DNA of 64,000 bases from positions 62,001 to 126,000 of the forward strand of contig NZ_JAPDDS010000011.1 in assembly GCF_025950085.1 (NCBI RefSeq), read 5' to 3'. Below, piece by piece: positions 1 to 8,269 of the stretch (its first letter is position 1; each line of letters begins with the position of its first letter). Both the position numbers and the translations under genes were made by a program. The notes under the pieces are model-generated. The model made no database searches and was not told the origin of the DNA. It saw nothing but the letters and a program-made list of their open reading frames with translations. The stretch is from Luteolibacter flavescens. Its GTDB lineage: Bacteria; Verrucomicrobiota; Verrucomicrobiia; Verrucomicrobiales; Akkermansiaceae.

Positions 1-702
1 CGATGCGGTGATGATCACCGGCAGGATCATGCAGGCGAGCGTGGCGGAGCCCGCGATGAGCGAGGAATTCCACCCCTGGAAACTGAAGTAGGTGAAGCCG
101 AGCGGGATCGCCAGCAGCGAGCGGTCCGATGGCACCTCCGTGAAGACCGGTGCCGCGAGCACGAAGACGGCGAAACCGAAGAGGCCGAAGACGATCGAGG
201 GAACGCCCGCGAGATTCAGGATGGCGAGGCGCACCCACTGGATGAATTTCCCCTGCTTCGCGTACTCGCTGAGATAGATCGCCGCCGCCACGCCGAAGAA
301 CAGCGCGAGGACCGTGCTCAGCAGCGTCAGCAAGGCGGTGCCCACGATGGGACCGGCGATGCCGCCGCCCGAGTAAGAGTAGGAGGTTTCGTTGAAGACC
401 GCCTCGGAGCCGTTCTTCTCCGTCCATGCGTGATACTCGTCGGCAGGCAGGCTGTGACGGGTCCCGGCAGCATCGTCAAAGACGTGCAAGGTCTGCGTCC
501 GCTCCGTGAGGAAGGCGGTATCGATGAAGGGAAACTCCGGCTTGAGCAGCACGGGAGCGCCATCCATGCAGATGCGGCCGAAGATGAGCAGCGCCACCAG
601 CACCACGCCCCAGGTGAGTCCCCCGAGGATGGATTTGACCACGCCTTCTTTCAGAGCGTTGCGATCGACGCCCTTGCGGATGAGTTGTTCGGGATTGTCC
701 AT
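1..702 (-). CDS. pstA: Phosphate ABC transporter permease PstA (partial, C-terminus off window)
   Basis: This is the second membrane permease of the high-affinity phosphate importer, acting with PstC, PstB and PstS in the inner membrane. Translation from the ATG at 702 gives a cytoplasmic lead (MDNPEQLIRKG...), a first membrane segment, a roughly 75-residue extracytoplasmic loop, then the permease core with GGGIAGPIVGTALLTLL and a run ending SIVFGLFGFAVFVLA. Its start codon overlaps the pstC stop by one base (TGATG), which indicates translational coupling. The left edge removes the C-terminal part; pstB and phoU would be expected further left but cannot be seen. Confidence 0.9.
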   Translation of the reverse strand, partial: MDNPEQLIRKGVDRNALKEGVVKSILGGLTWGVVLVALLIFGRICMDGAPVLLKPEFPFIDTAFLTERTQTLHVFDDAAGTRHSLPADEYHAWTEKNGSEAVFNETSYSYSGGGIAGPIVGTALLTLLSTVLALFFGVAAAIYLSEYAKQGKFIQWVRLAILNLAGVPSIVFGLFGFAVFVLAAPVFTEVPSDRSLLAIPLGFTYFSFQGWNSSLIAGSATLACMILPVIITAS

Positions 703-2639
703 CAGTCGTGGCCGATGCGGAATTTGTGGAGCATGCGCTGCGCGGTCCAGTTGATGCCGAGCACCATGATGAAGAGCACCATGCCGACGACGAAGAGCGC
801 GCGATAGTGGACGCTGCCAAAGGGCACCTCACCCAGCTCCTGCGCGATGATGCCGGTGAGCGTGTGGGCGGGCTGGAAGAAGACGCCGAGGCCTTCCGTG
901 AAGTCCGGGATCTCGATGCGGTTGCCCGCGACCAGCAGCACCACCATCGTCTCCCCGATCACGCGGCCCAAGCCGAGCAGCACCGCGGCGAGGATGCCGG
1001 AGATGGCCGCCGGGCAGATGACGCGGAAGACGGTCTGGAGCTTCGAGGCTCCGAGCGCGTCGGACGCCTCGGCGAAGGCTGACGGGACATTGTTCAGCGC
1101 GTCTTCCGAGAGCGAGAAGATCGTGGGAATGGCCATCAGCCCGAGCAGGCAGCCCGCGGTGAACATGTTCAGGCGCTGCTGGATCGGGAAGCCGGGCACC
1201 CATGAGAAGGCGTCCTTCATCGAGGTCTCCTGCAGGATGGTGCCGAGCACCGCGATACCGAGGAAACCGAGAACCACCGACGGGATCGCCTGGAGGAACT
1301 CGATGACCGGCTTGATGAAATTCTGCTGCCTGCGACCGGCGAGCTGGTTCGTGTAGATGGCGGCACCCACGCCGAGCGGGATGGCCAGCGTGAGGGCGAT
1401 CACCGCGATGATCGCGGAGCCGGTGAAGAGCGGCATGATGCCGTAGAAGTCCTGCCACTCGCCGCCGGTGATCCAGTCACGACCGGTGATGAAGCCCCAG
1501 ATGGTCGCGCCGAGACCGACCGGCACGTCGTATTTCCACGCCTGCATCGCGGCCGTGGTGTCGGAGATTTCATTCGTGTACTCCCCTGCCGCCTTGCGGA
1601 AGGTGGAGAGATAGCGGTCCGCCTTTCCGTCCTCCAGCTTGGCGGGCAGCTTCGGCTGGACGTCGTTGATGGCGGTCGCCAGCTCGGCATTCGCCGCGGT
1701 GAATTCCGGCAGACGGTCGAGGACGGGCTGGAGCGAGGTCGCAAAGTCCACCGCCTCGGTGGTGACGGACTCGCGGGCCTCGGTCTCGAGTTGCTGGCGC
1801 AGTTCAGAAGACTTCGCCTTGGCGGAGGCTTCCAGCAGGGTATCGCGCTTTGTCACCTCGATCTCGTGAAGCGTGGCTGCGGCCTTGGTCGCTTTCACGG
1901 TGTCGCCGGTTTCCATCACCAGCGTGTCGAGATTCACGGAAGCATCGGCGAAGGCATCGATGGCCTCGCGGAAGGATGCCAGCGGCTCGCCCGCGGCGGC
2001 CTGCTTGGCGGAAAGTTGTTCCTGCAGGGCGGCGATCAGCGGAGGATCGTCCGAGGAAAGAGGGTCACGGGCCTCGAAGGCAGCGAGCAATTGCGCACGC
2101 TCCTCGGGAGCCAGATGAGGGGTTGGCGGCACGCCGTCGCCGAATTTCCCGGCGAGGCCGTCGGCGACGAGGGCCTTGTATTTCGCGGTGAGCGACTGCT
2201 GGAGTTCCGGGGGAACGCCCGCGTCGCCGGCATTCTCCGTCACCCGCTGGAGGGCGCTCTGGGCCGGTGCCACGGCTTCACCGAGATAGCTCATGACCGC
2301 GGAGGCCTCCTGCGAGCGGAGCATCTCCGTGCGGCACGCGGCATTTACCTGCGCATAGTAGGCGCGGTTGAGCAGCGAGCTCATCTGCTCGTGAGCGGTC
2401 AGGTCCTTGCGCGGGATGTCGATCAGCTCCAGACCGGACTTCCGGTAGAGATCCAGCTCCTTCCGATAGTCGGGGAAGAAGCCCGCGCCTTCCCTGACCA
2501 GGAAGACGATGATGAGGACCAGGATGACGATCGTCAGGCCGGCATTGCTGGCGAAGAAGAACTTGATCAAGCCGTCCGTGCCACGGCCCTTTCGTCGGAA
2601 AGGATGACCGGCAGGAACTTGGGAAGGGGTCTCAGGCAT
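702..2639 (-). CDS. pstC: Phosphate ABC transporter permease PstC with long extracytoplasmic insertion
   Basis: The C-terminal part (about residues 395-640) is a standard ABC importer permease with several membrane helices and an EAA-like coupling loop (AEASDALGASK, about residues 520-535). PstC proteins are usually near 300-330 residues; this one is 645. After a first membrane segment at about residues 28-48, residues 50-390 form a charged, Ala/Glu-rich, largely helical region that should lie outside the inner membrane. No frameshift is visible and the GC is like that of its neighbours. It lies 97 bases downstream of pstS and overlaps pstA by one base, so pstS-pstC-pstA is one operon. The role of the insertion is unknown. 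Confidence 0.92.
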   Translation of the reverse strand: MPETPSQVPAGHPFRRKGRGTDGLIKFFFASNAGLTIVILVLIIVFLVREGAGFFPDYRKELDLYRKSGLELIDIPRKDLTAHEQMSSLLNRAYYAQVNAACRTEMLRSQEASAVMSYLGEAVAPAQSALQRVTENAGDAGVPPELQQSLTAKYKALVADGLAGKFGDGVPPTPHLAPEERAQLLAAFEARDPLSSDDPPLIAALQEQLSAKQAAAGEPLASFREAIDAFADASVNLDTLVMETGDTVKATKAAATLHEIEVTKRDTLLEASAKAKSSELRQQLETEARESVTTEAVDFATSLQPVLDRLPEFTAANAELATAINDVQPKLPAKLEDGKADRYLSTFRKAAGEYTNEISDTTAAMQAWKYDVPVGLGATIWGFITGRDWITGGEWQDFYGIMPLFTGSAIIAVIALTLAIPLGVGAAIYTNQLAGRRQQNFIKPVIEFLQAIPSVVLGFLGIAVLGTILQETSMKDAFSWVPGFPIQQRLNMFTAGCLLGLMAIPTIFSLSEDALNNVPSAFAEASDALGASKLQTVFRVICPAAISGILAAVLLGLGRVIGETMVVLLVAGNRIEIPDFTEGLGVFFQPAHTLTGIIAQELGEVPFGSVHYRALFVVGMVLFIMVLGINWTAQRMLHKFRIGHD

Positions 2640-2736
2640 GCAGGCGCGGCGAGCGTGGGGGGAAGGCGTGGAAATGGCAATCCCGGCGGGTGGTCGCCGC
2701 GCCGGGATCGCGTGTCAAATTCGTCAGATCAATCCC

Positions 2737-3549
2737 TTAGTTCGGGACGAAACCGAGGCGCTGGGCGATCTTCTGGCCTTCTGCGCCGATCGCGAAGTCC
2801 ACGAAAGCCTTCGCGGTGGCGTCGGCATTCTCGGGGATGTAGTAGTAGCAGGCGCGGCTGTAGGCATACTTCTTGGCGTTCGCGGCGACGGGCTGGACGC
2901 CGTCGATGGTCACGTCATGGATGCCGTTGCTCTTGGCGTAGGCGAGGCCCACGTAGCCGATGCCGTTCTTGTTCTTCGCCACTTCCTGGGCGATCTGCTC
3001 GTTGCCTGCGAGCTTCTGGGAGCCGCTGGCGTAGTTGCGGCCCTTCATCGCAAGACCCTGCCAGTCCTTGTAGGTGCCGGAGGAGGTATTGCGGGTGTAG
3101 ATGGAGATCGGGCCCGGGGCGCCGCCGACTTCGCTCCAGTCCTTCACCTGGCCGGTGAAGATCTTGGCGACCTGGTCCTTGGTGAGGGTCTTGAGCGGGT
3201 TGCCCTTGTTCACGACGACGACGATCATGTCATGGCAGGCTTCCACTTCCTTGAGCTTGATGCCCTTGGCGCGGGCGGCCGTGATTTCCTCGGGCTTGGC
3301 CTTGCGGGAAGACATGCCGATGTGGGCGGTGCCATTGGCCAGCGCCGGGAAGGCGGTGGAAGAACCTTCGGCGGCGATCTCGAATTTCACGCCTTTGTTC
3401 TTCGAGGAAAAGCTCTCGGAAAGCTGCGGAACGAGCTTCGCGCCAAGGGTATCGGAGCCCTTGATGCTGATGGTCTGCGCGCCGGCGGTGGCGGCGAGCA
3501 TGGCTCCCGCGAAGAGGCTGGCGGCGGCGGATCGGATGATGGTGCGCAT
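2737..3549 (-). CDS. pstS: Phosphate-binding periplasmic protein PstS
   Basis: This is the solute-binding protein of the phosphate importer. The ATG at 3549 is chosen because it opens a signal peptide (MRTIIRSAAASLFAGAML, cleavage after TAGA); an open frame continues 24 codons upstream but lacks secretory character. The mature protein begins TISIKGSDTLGAKLVPQ, the typical PstS-like phosphate-binding start, and carries the SSGTYKDW ligand-loop motif and a C-terminal RLGFVPN. At 270 residues it matches short PstS proteins. It is first in the pst operon and is transcribed away from the porin gene across a shared regulatory region. Confidence 0.93.
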   Translation of the reverse strand: MRTIIRSAAASLFAGAMLAATAGAQTISIKGSDTLGAKLVPQLSESFSSKNKGVKFEIAAEGSSTAFPALANGTAHIGMSSRKAKPEEITAARAKGIKLKEVEACHDMIVVVVNKGNPLKTLTKDQVAKIFTGQVKDWSEVGGAPGPISIYTRNTSSGTYKDWQGLAMKGRNYASGSQKLAGNEQIAQEVAKNKNGIGYVGLAYAKSNGIHDVTIDGVQPVAANAKKYAYSRACYYYIPENADATAKAFVDFAIGAEGQKIAQRLGFVPN

Positions 3550-3748
3550 GATGTGATATGGATTTCCGCGCCGCAAGCGACGCTCGCTAGGATGGATGCC
3601 AGCCCCGTCACAAACGTCCACCGGTCCATTGTGACGGGTTTGTCACGAAACCCAGCTAGAGGATTGGGCGGATCACACCACAAATCGTTATCGATCAGCC
3701 GGTAGGACCCGATCCCGCCACATGTGACAGGACCGTCACGCAACGAAC

Positions 3749-3766
3749 CTGTCACAGAGCTGTCAC
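3749..3766 (+). promoter_or_regulatory. Pho-box-like direct repeat upstream of the porin
   Basis: CTGTCAC, AGAG, CTGTCAC: two 7-base direct repeats with an 11-base period, the 7-4-7 layout of PhoB boxes (consensus half-site CTGTCAT). Extra GTCAC half-sites occur on both strands at about 3605-3611, 3631-3646, 3724-3730 and 3733-3739. The region lies between pstS and the porin. That it binds PhoB is inferred from the match and from the phosphate genes on both sides. Confidence 0.6.
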
Positions 3767-3816
3767 TTCGCATCGATTCCCGCCGCCTCACGGCAAACGA
3801 CCTCATTATTTCATCC

Positions 3817-5121
3817 ATGAAATACCAAACGACCCAAGTCACCGCCGCCCTCCTGTGCGGTCTGTCCAGTCTCGCCCTCGCCGGTGATCCGGTGGTCGAG
3901 CCCGCCCCGGCCGCGGAAAGCGGCTCGATGTTCGCCGACTTCAACTTCTGTGACTGGCTCTCCAGCAAGCCGGGCACGGTGAAGATCCCGGACAATCCGT
4001 GGGTGCAGAGCCTGGTCTTCGAGGGTCGCTACCACTGGAATGCCGCCTACGTGGATGGCGAGGGCACGAATGGCCAGGACTTCAGCGAGGACTACACCGA
4101 CGCCCGCCGCTTCCGCCTCGGCGGCAAGATCGGCTTCCTGAACTACTTTTCCTACAAGGGCGTGGTCAACATGGTGGACGACCAGCGCTTCAACGGCGGC
4201 GAACTCGACTACGACTACATCGATTTCGACGAGTCCTACTTCACCTTCGACATGCTGAAGGCCTTCAACTTCGGCGGACTCGACGCGCTGACCGCGAACT
4301 TCGGCCGCATCAAGTGGCACGGCGGCCTGGAAGCCCGCACGTCCTCAAACGCGCTGCTCACCGTCGAGCGCTCGGCGATCTCCAACAAGCTCTACCAGAG
4401 CGCGCGTCCAACCGGTCTCTTCGTGAATGCCGTGAAGGGCCAGTGGAACGTCATCGCCGGTATCTACAGCACCGACGAAGGCACCGATGAGACCGGCGCG
4501 GACGACGGCAACGTCGAGGGCTGGGGCGGCTGGAACGACGGCCTGATGTACAATGCCGAGGTGATCTACTCTGCCACGGAGGACCTGCGCCTCGGCTGGG
4601 AATTCATCTACAACAACGCGGACGAGCGCTTCGCCAACGAGGACTCGCTGCTGGACTACCGCTGGGCCACCACGGTCTCCGCCGAATACGCGATCGGCAA
4701 TGGCGGTGTGAACGTGGAAGGCTTCTACGGCGACAACGGTGGCGCCGAGATGCAGTCGAATGCCGCCCGCCGCGGGAATTTCTGGGGCTTCGTCGCCACT
4801 CCCTACTACTGGATCGTCCCCGCCAAGCTGCAGGCCGTCGTTCAGTATGCCTATGCCGGTGCCGAGGAAAACCAGGGCATCCGCATGAACAGCCGCTACG
4901 TCCGCGCCACCAACTACGGCGGCGGTGGTAGCCCGAACGTCGTGAATGGCGGCCGCGGCGACTCGCTGCACACCATCTACGCGGGCCTCAATTACCTCGT
5001 CTGCGGCGACAACCTGAAATTCCAACTCGGTGCTGAATACGCCCACCTCGAAACGCCAAATGCAGGTGACGGCGACGTGGAAGCGCTGACCTGGATGTTC
5101 GGCTTCCGTTCTTTCTTCTGA
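3817..5121 (+). CDS. Phosphate-selective porin, OprP/OprO type
   Basis: This is an outer-membrane beta-barrel of the Porin_O_P family, which in other Gram-negatives passes phosphate or polyphosphate. The start at 3817 opens a signal peptide (MKYQTTQVTAALLCGLSSLA, cleavage near LAG); the open frame upstream runs through the Pho-box region and is not credible. The 434-residue protein has family-typical strands such as RRFRLGGKIGFLNYFSYKG and FNFGGLDALTANFGRIK, and ends in an aromatic barrel terminus (FGFRSFF). Divergence from pstSCA across a Pho-box repeat supports a phosphate role; specificity for phosphate is inferred. Confidence 0.85.
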   Translation: MKYQTTQVTAALLCGLSSLALAGDPVVEPAPAAESGSMFADFNFCDWLSSKPGTVKIPDNPWVQSLVFEGRYHWNAAYVDGEGTNGQDFSEDYTDARRFRLGGKIGFLNYFSYKGVVNMVDDQRFNGGELDYDYIDFDESYFTFDMLKAFNFGGLDALTANFGRIKWHGGLEARTSSNALLTVERSAISNKLYQSARPTGLFVNAVKGQWNVIAGIYSTDEGTDETGADDGNVEGWGGWNDGLMYNAEVIYSATEDLRLGWEFIYNNADERFANEDSLLDYRWATTVSAEYAIGNGGVNVEGFYGDNGGAEMQSNAARRGNFWGFVATPYYWIVPAKLQAVVQYAYAGAEENQGIRMNSRYVRATNYGGGGSPNVVNGGRGDSLHTIYAGLNYLVCGDNLKFQLGAEYAHLETPNAGDGDVEALTWMFGFRSFF

Positions 5122-5146
5122 CGCGCTCGGTTGCGCATCTTCGGTT

Positions 5147-5187
5147 AAAAAGAGCACCGGTCCGCAAGGGCCGGTGCTTCTTTTTTC
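5147..5187 (+). terminator. Rho-independent terminator after the porin
   Basis: AGCACCGG (5153-5160) pairs with CCGGTGCT (5171-5178), with A-rich sequence before it and a T-run at 5181-5186, 32 bases after the porin stop. Confidence 0.85.
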
Positions 5188-5225
5188 CAAGTGAGGTGGC
5201 GAGACCGTTTTTTCTGGAAAGCCTC

Positions 5226-5361
5226 CTGGGAGCGCGAGCCACTGGCTCGCTTGGAGGGGCGTGGAAGCTACCAGTAAAGCACGCCTCCTAGAAAGCCCCT
5301 GACAGCAGCTTTTCCCGCAGTCCGCCTACTTTCCAAGCGAGCCGGTGGCATGCGTTCCCAG
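5226..5361. repeat. Dispersed palindromic element, copy A (136 bp)
   Basis: The left arm starts CTGGGAGCGCGAGCCACTGG (5226-5255) and the right arm is its near inverse complement, ending GGCATGCGTTCCCAG (5332-5361). The same 30-base arms bound elements at 29873-30013 and 36281-36421, and a lone arm lies at 29510-29539. It sits between the porin terminator and the dacB stop codon and contains no gene. Confidence 0.85.
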
Positions 5362-5394
5362 GTGATTGCCAGCAATCACTCCCGAAAGACCCCC

Positions 5395-6828
5395 TCACTC
5401 CGAACCCGCCGACGCCACTGCCAGCAACAGCTTGTCGCGCAGCGGCCAAAACCCGAGCGCGGGATCGAGCCCGTTTGCCATCAGGCAAAAGGTCAATTCA
5501 CGACCGTCCGACGTGGTGATGAAGCCGACGTCGGTCTTCACGCCGGACATCGCGCCGAGCTTCGAGCTCACCCGGCCACCGACATAGGTGGAAAGGCTTT
5601 GCCGGAAGCGGTCGCCATGCGGGCCCCGGCGCGCGACGTGATTCACCTTCGCGAGATCGACCGGGCGGATCATGTTCGCACGGGCGAGGCCGCTGCCGTC
5701 GATGAGGCGCAGGCCTTCGAAGGAAATCCCCCTCCCTTCCCAATAGCCTCGCAGGGCCTTTGACGAGTCCTCCTTTTTCGCCCGACCCATGGTGAGGAAA
5801 AGGCACTGGGCCTCCAGATTGTCGCTCACGCGATGCAGGTGATCGATGATCTCCGGCAAGGGCGCTGACCGGTGAACTGCCAGCTTCTCGCTGGCCGCCG
5901 CGGCTGGAAATGTCTTCCCCCCGATCACCACGCCCGCCTTCTCAAGAGCCGCCGTGAGCAGCCGCGCAGCGGTCGCAGGAGGATCCGGCAGCGAGCCGGT
6001 GATGGTGAATGTCCGCCCCATCGGGACCGTGCCCTGCAGCGTGATCGCAGTGCCGTAGGGCTGGGAATAGACCACGACCTGATCCCCGCTGCCCTCCGGA
6101 CCCGTGGTCACGGTGTTCAGCCAGCGGGTGTCCTTGCCCGACCCCGGTACGGGCAGCAGCTTGGCGGTATCGCCGAGCTTGGAGCCGGGAGTGAAGGAAA
6201 GCTCCAGCCGGTTGTGATCCAGATTCACGCCGAAGGCACCGGCTCCGTAGGCATTCCCGATGTCGCCCCAATTCCAGTGATCGCTCACCGGTTGTCCGCG
6301 GAAAACCGATGCATCCGCGATCACCTTCCCCTCCACCCGCTTCAGCCCGCCCTTCACGAGATCCGCCGCGAGCACATCGAGATCCGTGGTCGAAAGCGTG
6401 GGATCGCCTCCGCCGACCAACACGAGATTCCCGGCGATCACGCCCGCAGCCGAGGGCTTCGACGCGGCGGAGATCGCGGTCTCGAAGCGATATTCCTGAC
6501 CTAACAGGTCAAACGCCGCGGCAGTCGTGACGGTCTTCAGCGCCGAAGCGGGGCACAGGGCTTTCCACGCGAGCGGCGAAGCGTATTCGATCTCACCGTT
6601 CTCATCGAGAACGCAGAAGCCGATCAAAGCACCGCCCAGCGCTGGATCAGCGGACCATTCCTCAAATGCTCGTTGAATAGCACCGACCGGTGCCGTCTCA
6701 ACCGAACCCGGGACCGGCCTGGACACAGGCGAAGCGGCCTGCGGCGCCCGCCCATTCAGAAACACCCACGTCACCGCAGCCCCGATAGACAGGAACACGA
6801 CATTCACGAACACCCGCGGCCAACTCAT
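5395..6828 (-). CDS. dacB: D-alanyl-D-alanine carboxypeptidase/endopeptidase (PBP4/DacB family)
   Basis: A serine peptidase acting on peptidoglycan in the periplasm. It has an N-terminal signal or anchor (VFVNVVFLSIGAAVTWVF). The SxxK catalytic motif is SALK near residue 96 and the SDN motif lies in RVSDNLEAQ near residue 335. The third KTG box reads KLG (near residue 421, SSKLGAMSGVK), a substitution at the middle position. Its 477 residues match the PBP4 length with the inserted domain between SxxK and SDN. It lies 77 bases downstream of gspF. Family membership is secure; the effect of KLG on activity is uncertain. Confidence 0.9.
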   Translation of the reverse strand: MSWPRVFVNVVFLSIGAAVTWVFLNGRAPQAASPVSRPVPGSVETAPVGAIQRAFEEWSADPALGGALIGFCVLDENGEIEYASPLAWKALCPASALKTVTTAAAFDLLGQEYRFETAISAASKPSAAGVIAGNLVLVGGGDPTLSTTDLDVLAADLVKGGLKRVEGKVIADASVFRGQPVSDHWNWGDIGNAYGAGAFGVNLDHNRLELSFTPGSKLGDTAKLLPVPGSGKDTRWLNTVTTGPEGSGDQVVVYSQPYGTAITLQGTVPMGRTFTITGSLPDPPATAARLLTAALEKAGVVIGGKTFPAAAASEKLAVHRSAPLPEIIDHLHRVSDNLEAQCLFLTMGRAKKEDSSKALRGYWEGRGISFEGLRLIDGSGLARANMIRPVDLAKVNHVARRGPHGDRFRQSLSTYVGGRVSSKLGAMSGVKTDVGFITTSDGRELTFCLMANGLDPALGFWPLRDKLLLAVASAGSE

Positions 6829-6905
6829 GCAGGCAAGCTAAGTCGAGCCCCGGGCCAGATCCAGCATGTCGGCGGAAGTTTTCCGGCCGACCCGCCCGGC
6901 GCGCG

Positions 6906-8228
6906 TCACGCGCCGAGGTTCTTGATCGTCTGGAAGATCGCCGTGATCATCAGGTAGGCCATGGTGCCGATGAGGCTGGCCATGATGATGAGGATGATCG
7001 GCATGATCAGCGCCATGATGCGGGACAGGCTCTTGTCGAGCTCCTTGTCATAGCGCTCCGCAGCCTTGCGCAGGGCGGTGTCCAGCTTGCCGGTCTGCTC
7101 GCCGACGGAGACCATGTCGATCAGCAGCGGTGGGAACGCCCCCGTGCGGATGAGTGCCTTCGAGAAGGCGCGACCGTCGCCGACCTGGTCGATGACCGTG
7201 TTCAGCTCGTTGCGCAGGGACTGGTTCTGCGTGGCATCGCGGGAAAGCTCCAGAGCACGCAGCAGCGGCAGGCCGTTTCCGGCGAGGTTCGCCATGGTTT
7301 CCAGGAACTGCACGTAAAAGCGGCTGGTGACGACCGGGCCCATCAGCGGCGCGCGCAGCTTGAAGCGGTCCCAAGTCATCTTGTTCTCGGGATTGTCCTT
7401 CCACGCCTTGAAGAAGAGACCGGCGGCAGCGAGGACGATGAGGATGATGTACCAGTAGGCCTTGATGAAGTCCGCGGTGGTCACCATGAACTTGATCGGG
7501 CCCGGCAGCTTGCCGCCCGGGGTGCTCTCGATGAGTGTGGTGAGCTGCGGGATCAGGGTGGTGACGAAGACGATCGACACGCCGATACCCGCGAGAATGA
7601 GGAAGGCCGGATAGATCATCGCGAGGATGAGCCGGCTTTGCAGCTCCGCGATGGTTTTCAAGTAGTGGGCCTGGCGCTTGAGAATGGTATCCAGCGCACC
7701 GGAAGCCTCACCGGCAGCAGCCAGCGAGCAATACAGCGGGCCGAAGCTCGGGCTGACGCGCTTGATGGCCGTGGAGAAATTCATGCCGTCACGGACGAGC
7801 TGGCGGACGCGGCTGGCGACCTCCTTCAGGCCGCCGAGTTCCTGGCGGTTCTCCATAGACTTCAGCGCCGGCTCGAGCTGGAGACCGGCGGCGAGCATGT
7901 CGGAAAGCTCCTCGGTGAACATGATCACCTCGGGGCGCTTCATTTTCAGCGGGCCTTCGGGAGTCTTGTCCTCGGTGTCCTTCGAGGCGGCCTTGCCCGC
8001 AGGCTTGGCAGCCGGTTTCGCCGCGGGCTTCGGTGCACTCTTGGCGGCGGGAGCGGGCTCCTTCGACTTCTTCGCCGGTGCCGCAGCGGATGCGGATTCC
8101 TTCAGGCTGACCGGCTGGAGCCCGCGCTTGTCGAGCACGCGCAGGGCTTCAGGACGGTCCGCAGCATCCACCTCCCCGGTTTGGACACCGCCGGAGGAAC
8201 TGAGGGCTTTATAGGCGAAAACAGGCAC
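6906..8228 (-). CDS. Type II secretion / type IV pilus inner-membrane platform protein (GspF/PilC)
   Basis: The polytopic inner-membrane protein on which the GspE/PilB ATPase acts. It starts MPVFAYKALSSSGG, the usual family opening. Residues about 55-95 are an Ala/Lys/Pro-rich linker with repeated KPAAKPA units. Two T2SSF domains follow (about 102-225 and 305-430), each ending in membrane helices (near 205-228, 250-275, 410-435). The linker is longer than in classic GspF. It follows the ATPase gene by 41 bases. No pilin or secretin gene is in the window, so pilus and secretion roles cannot be separated. Confidence 0.9.
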   Translation of the reverse strand: MPVFAYKALSSSGGVQTGEVDAADRPEALRVLDKRGLQPVSLKESASAAAPAKKSKEPAPAAKSAPKPAAKPAAKPAGKAASKDTEDKTPEGPLKMKRPEVIMFTEELSDMLAAGLQLEPALKSMENRQELGGLKEVASRVRQLVRDGMNFSTAIKRVSPSFGPLYCSLAAAGEASGALDTILKRQAHYLKTIAELQSRLILAMIYPAFLILAGIGVSIVFVTTLIPQLTTLIESTPGGKLPGPIKFMVTTADFIKAYWYIILIVLAAAGLFFKAWKDNPENKMTWDRFKLRAPLMGPVVTSRFYVQFLETMANLAGNGLPLLRALELSRDATQNQSLRNELNTVIDQVGDGRAFSKALIRTGAFPPLLIDMVSVGEQTGKLDTALRKAAERYDKELDKSLSRIMALIMPIILIIMASLIGTMAYLMITAIFQTIKNLGA

Positions 8229-8269
8229 GCTGGGATGAAGAGATGAGATTTCGAATCCGGGACTTCAGG

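Noticed and set aside
3724-3816. N-terminal extension of the porin through the Pho-box region
   Set aside because: The extension has no secretory character and the ATG at 3817 opens a standard signal peptide.
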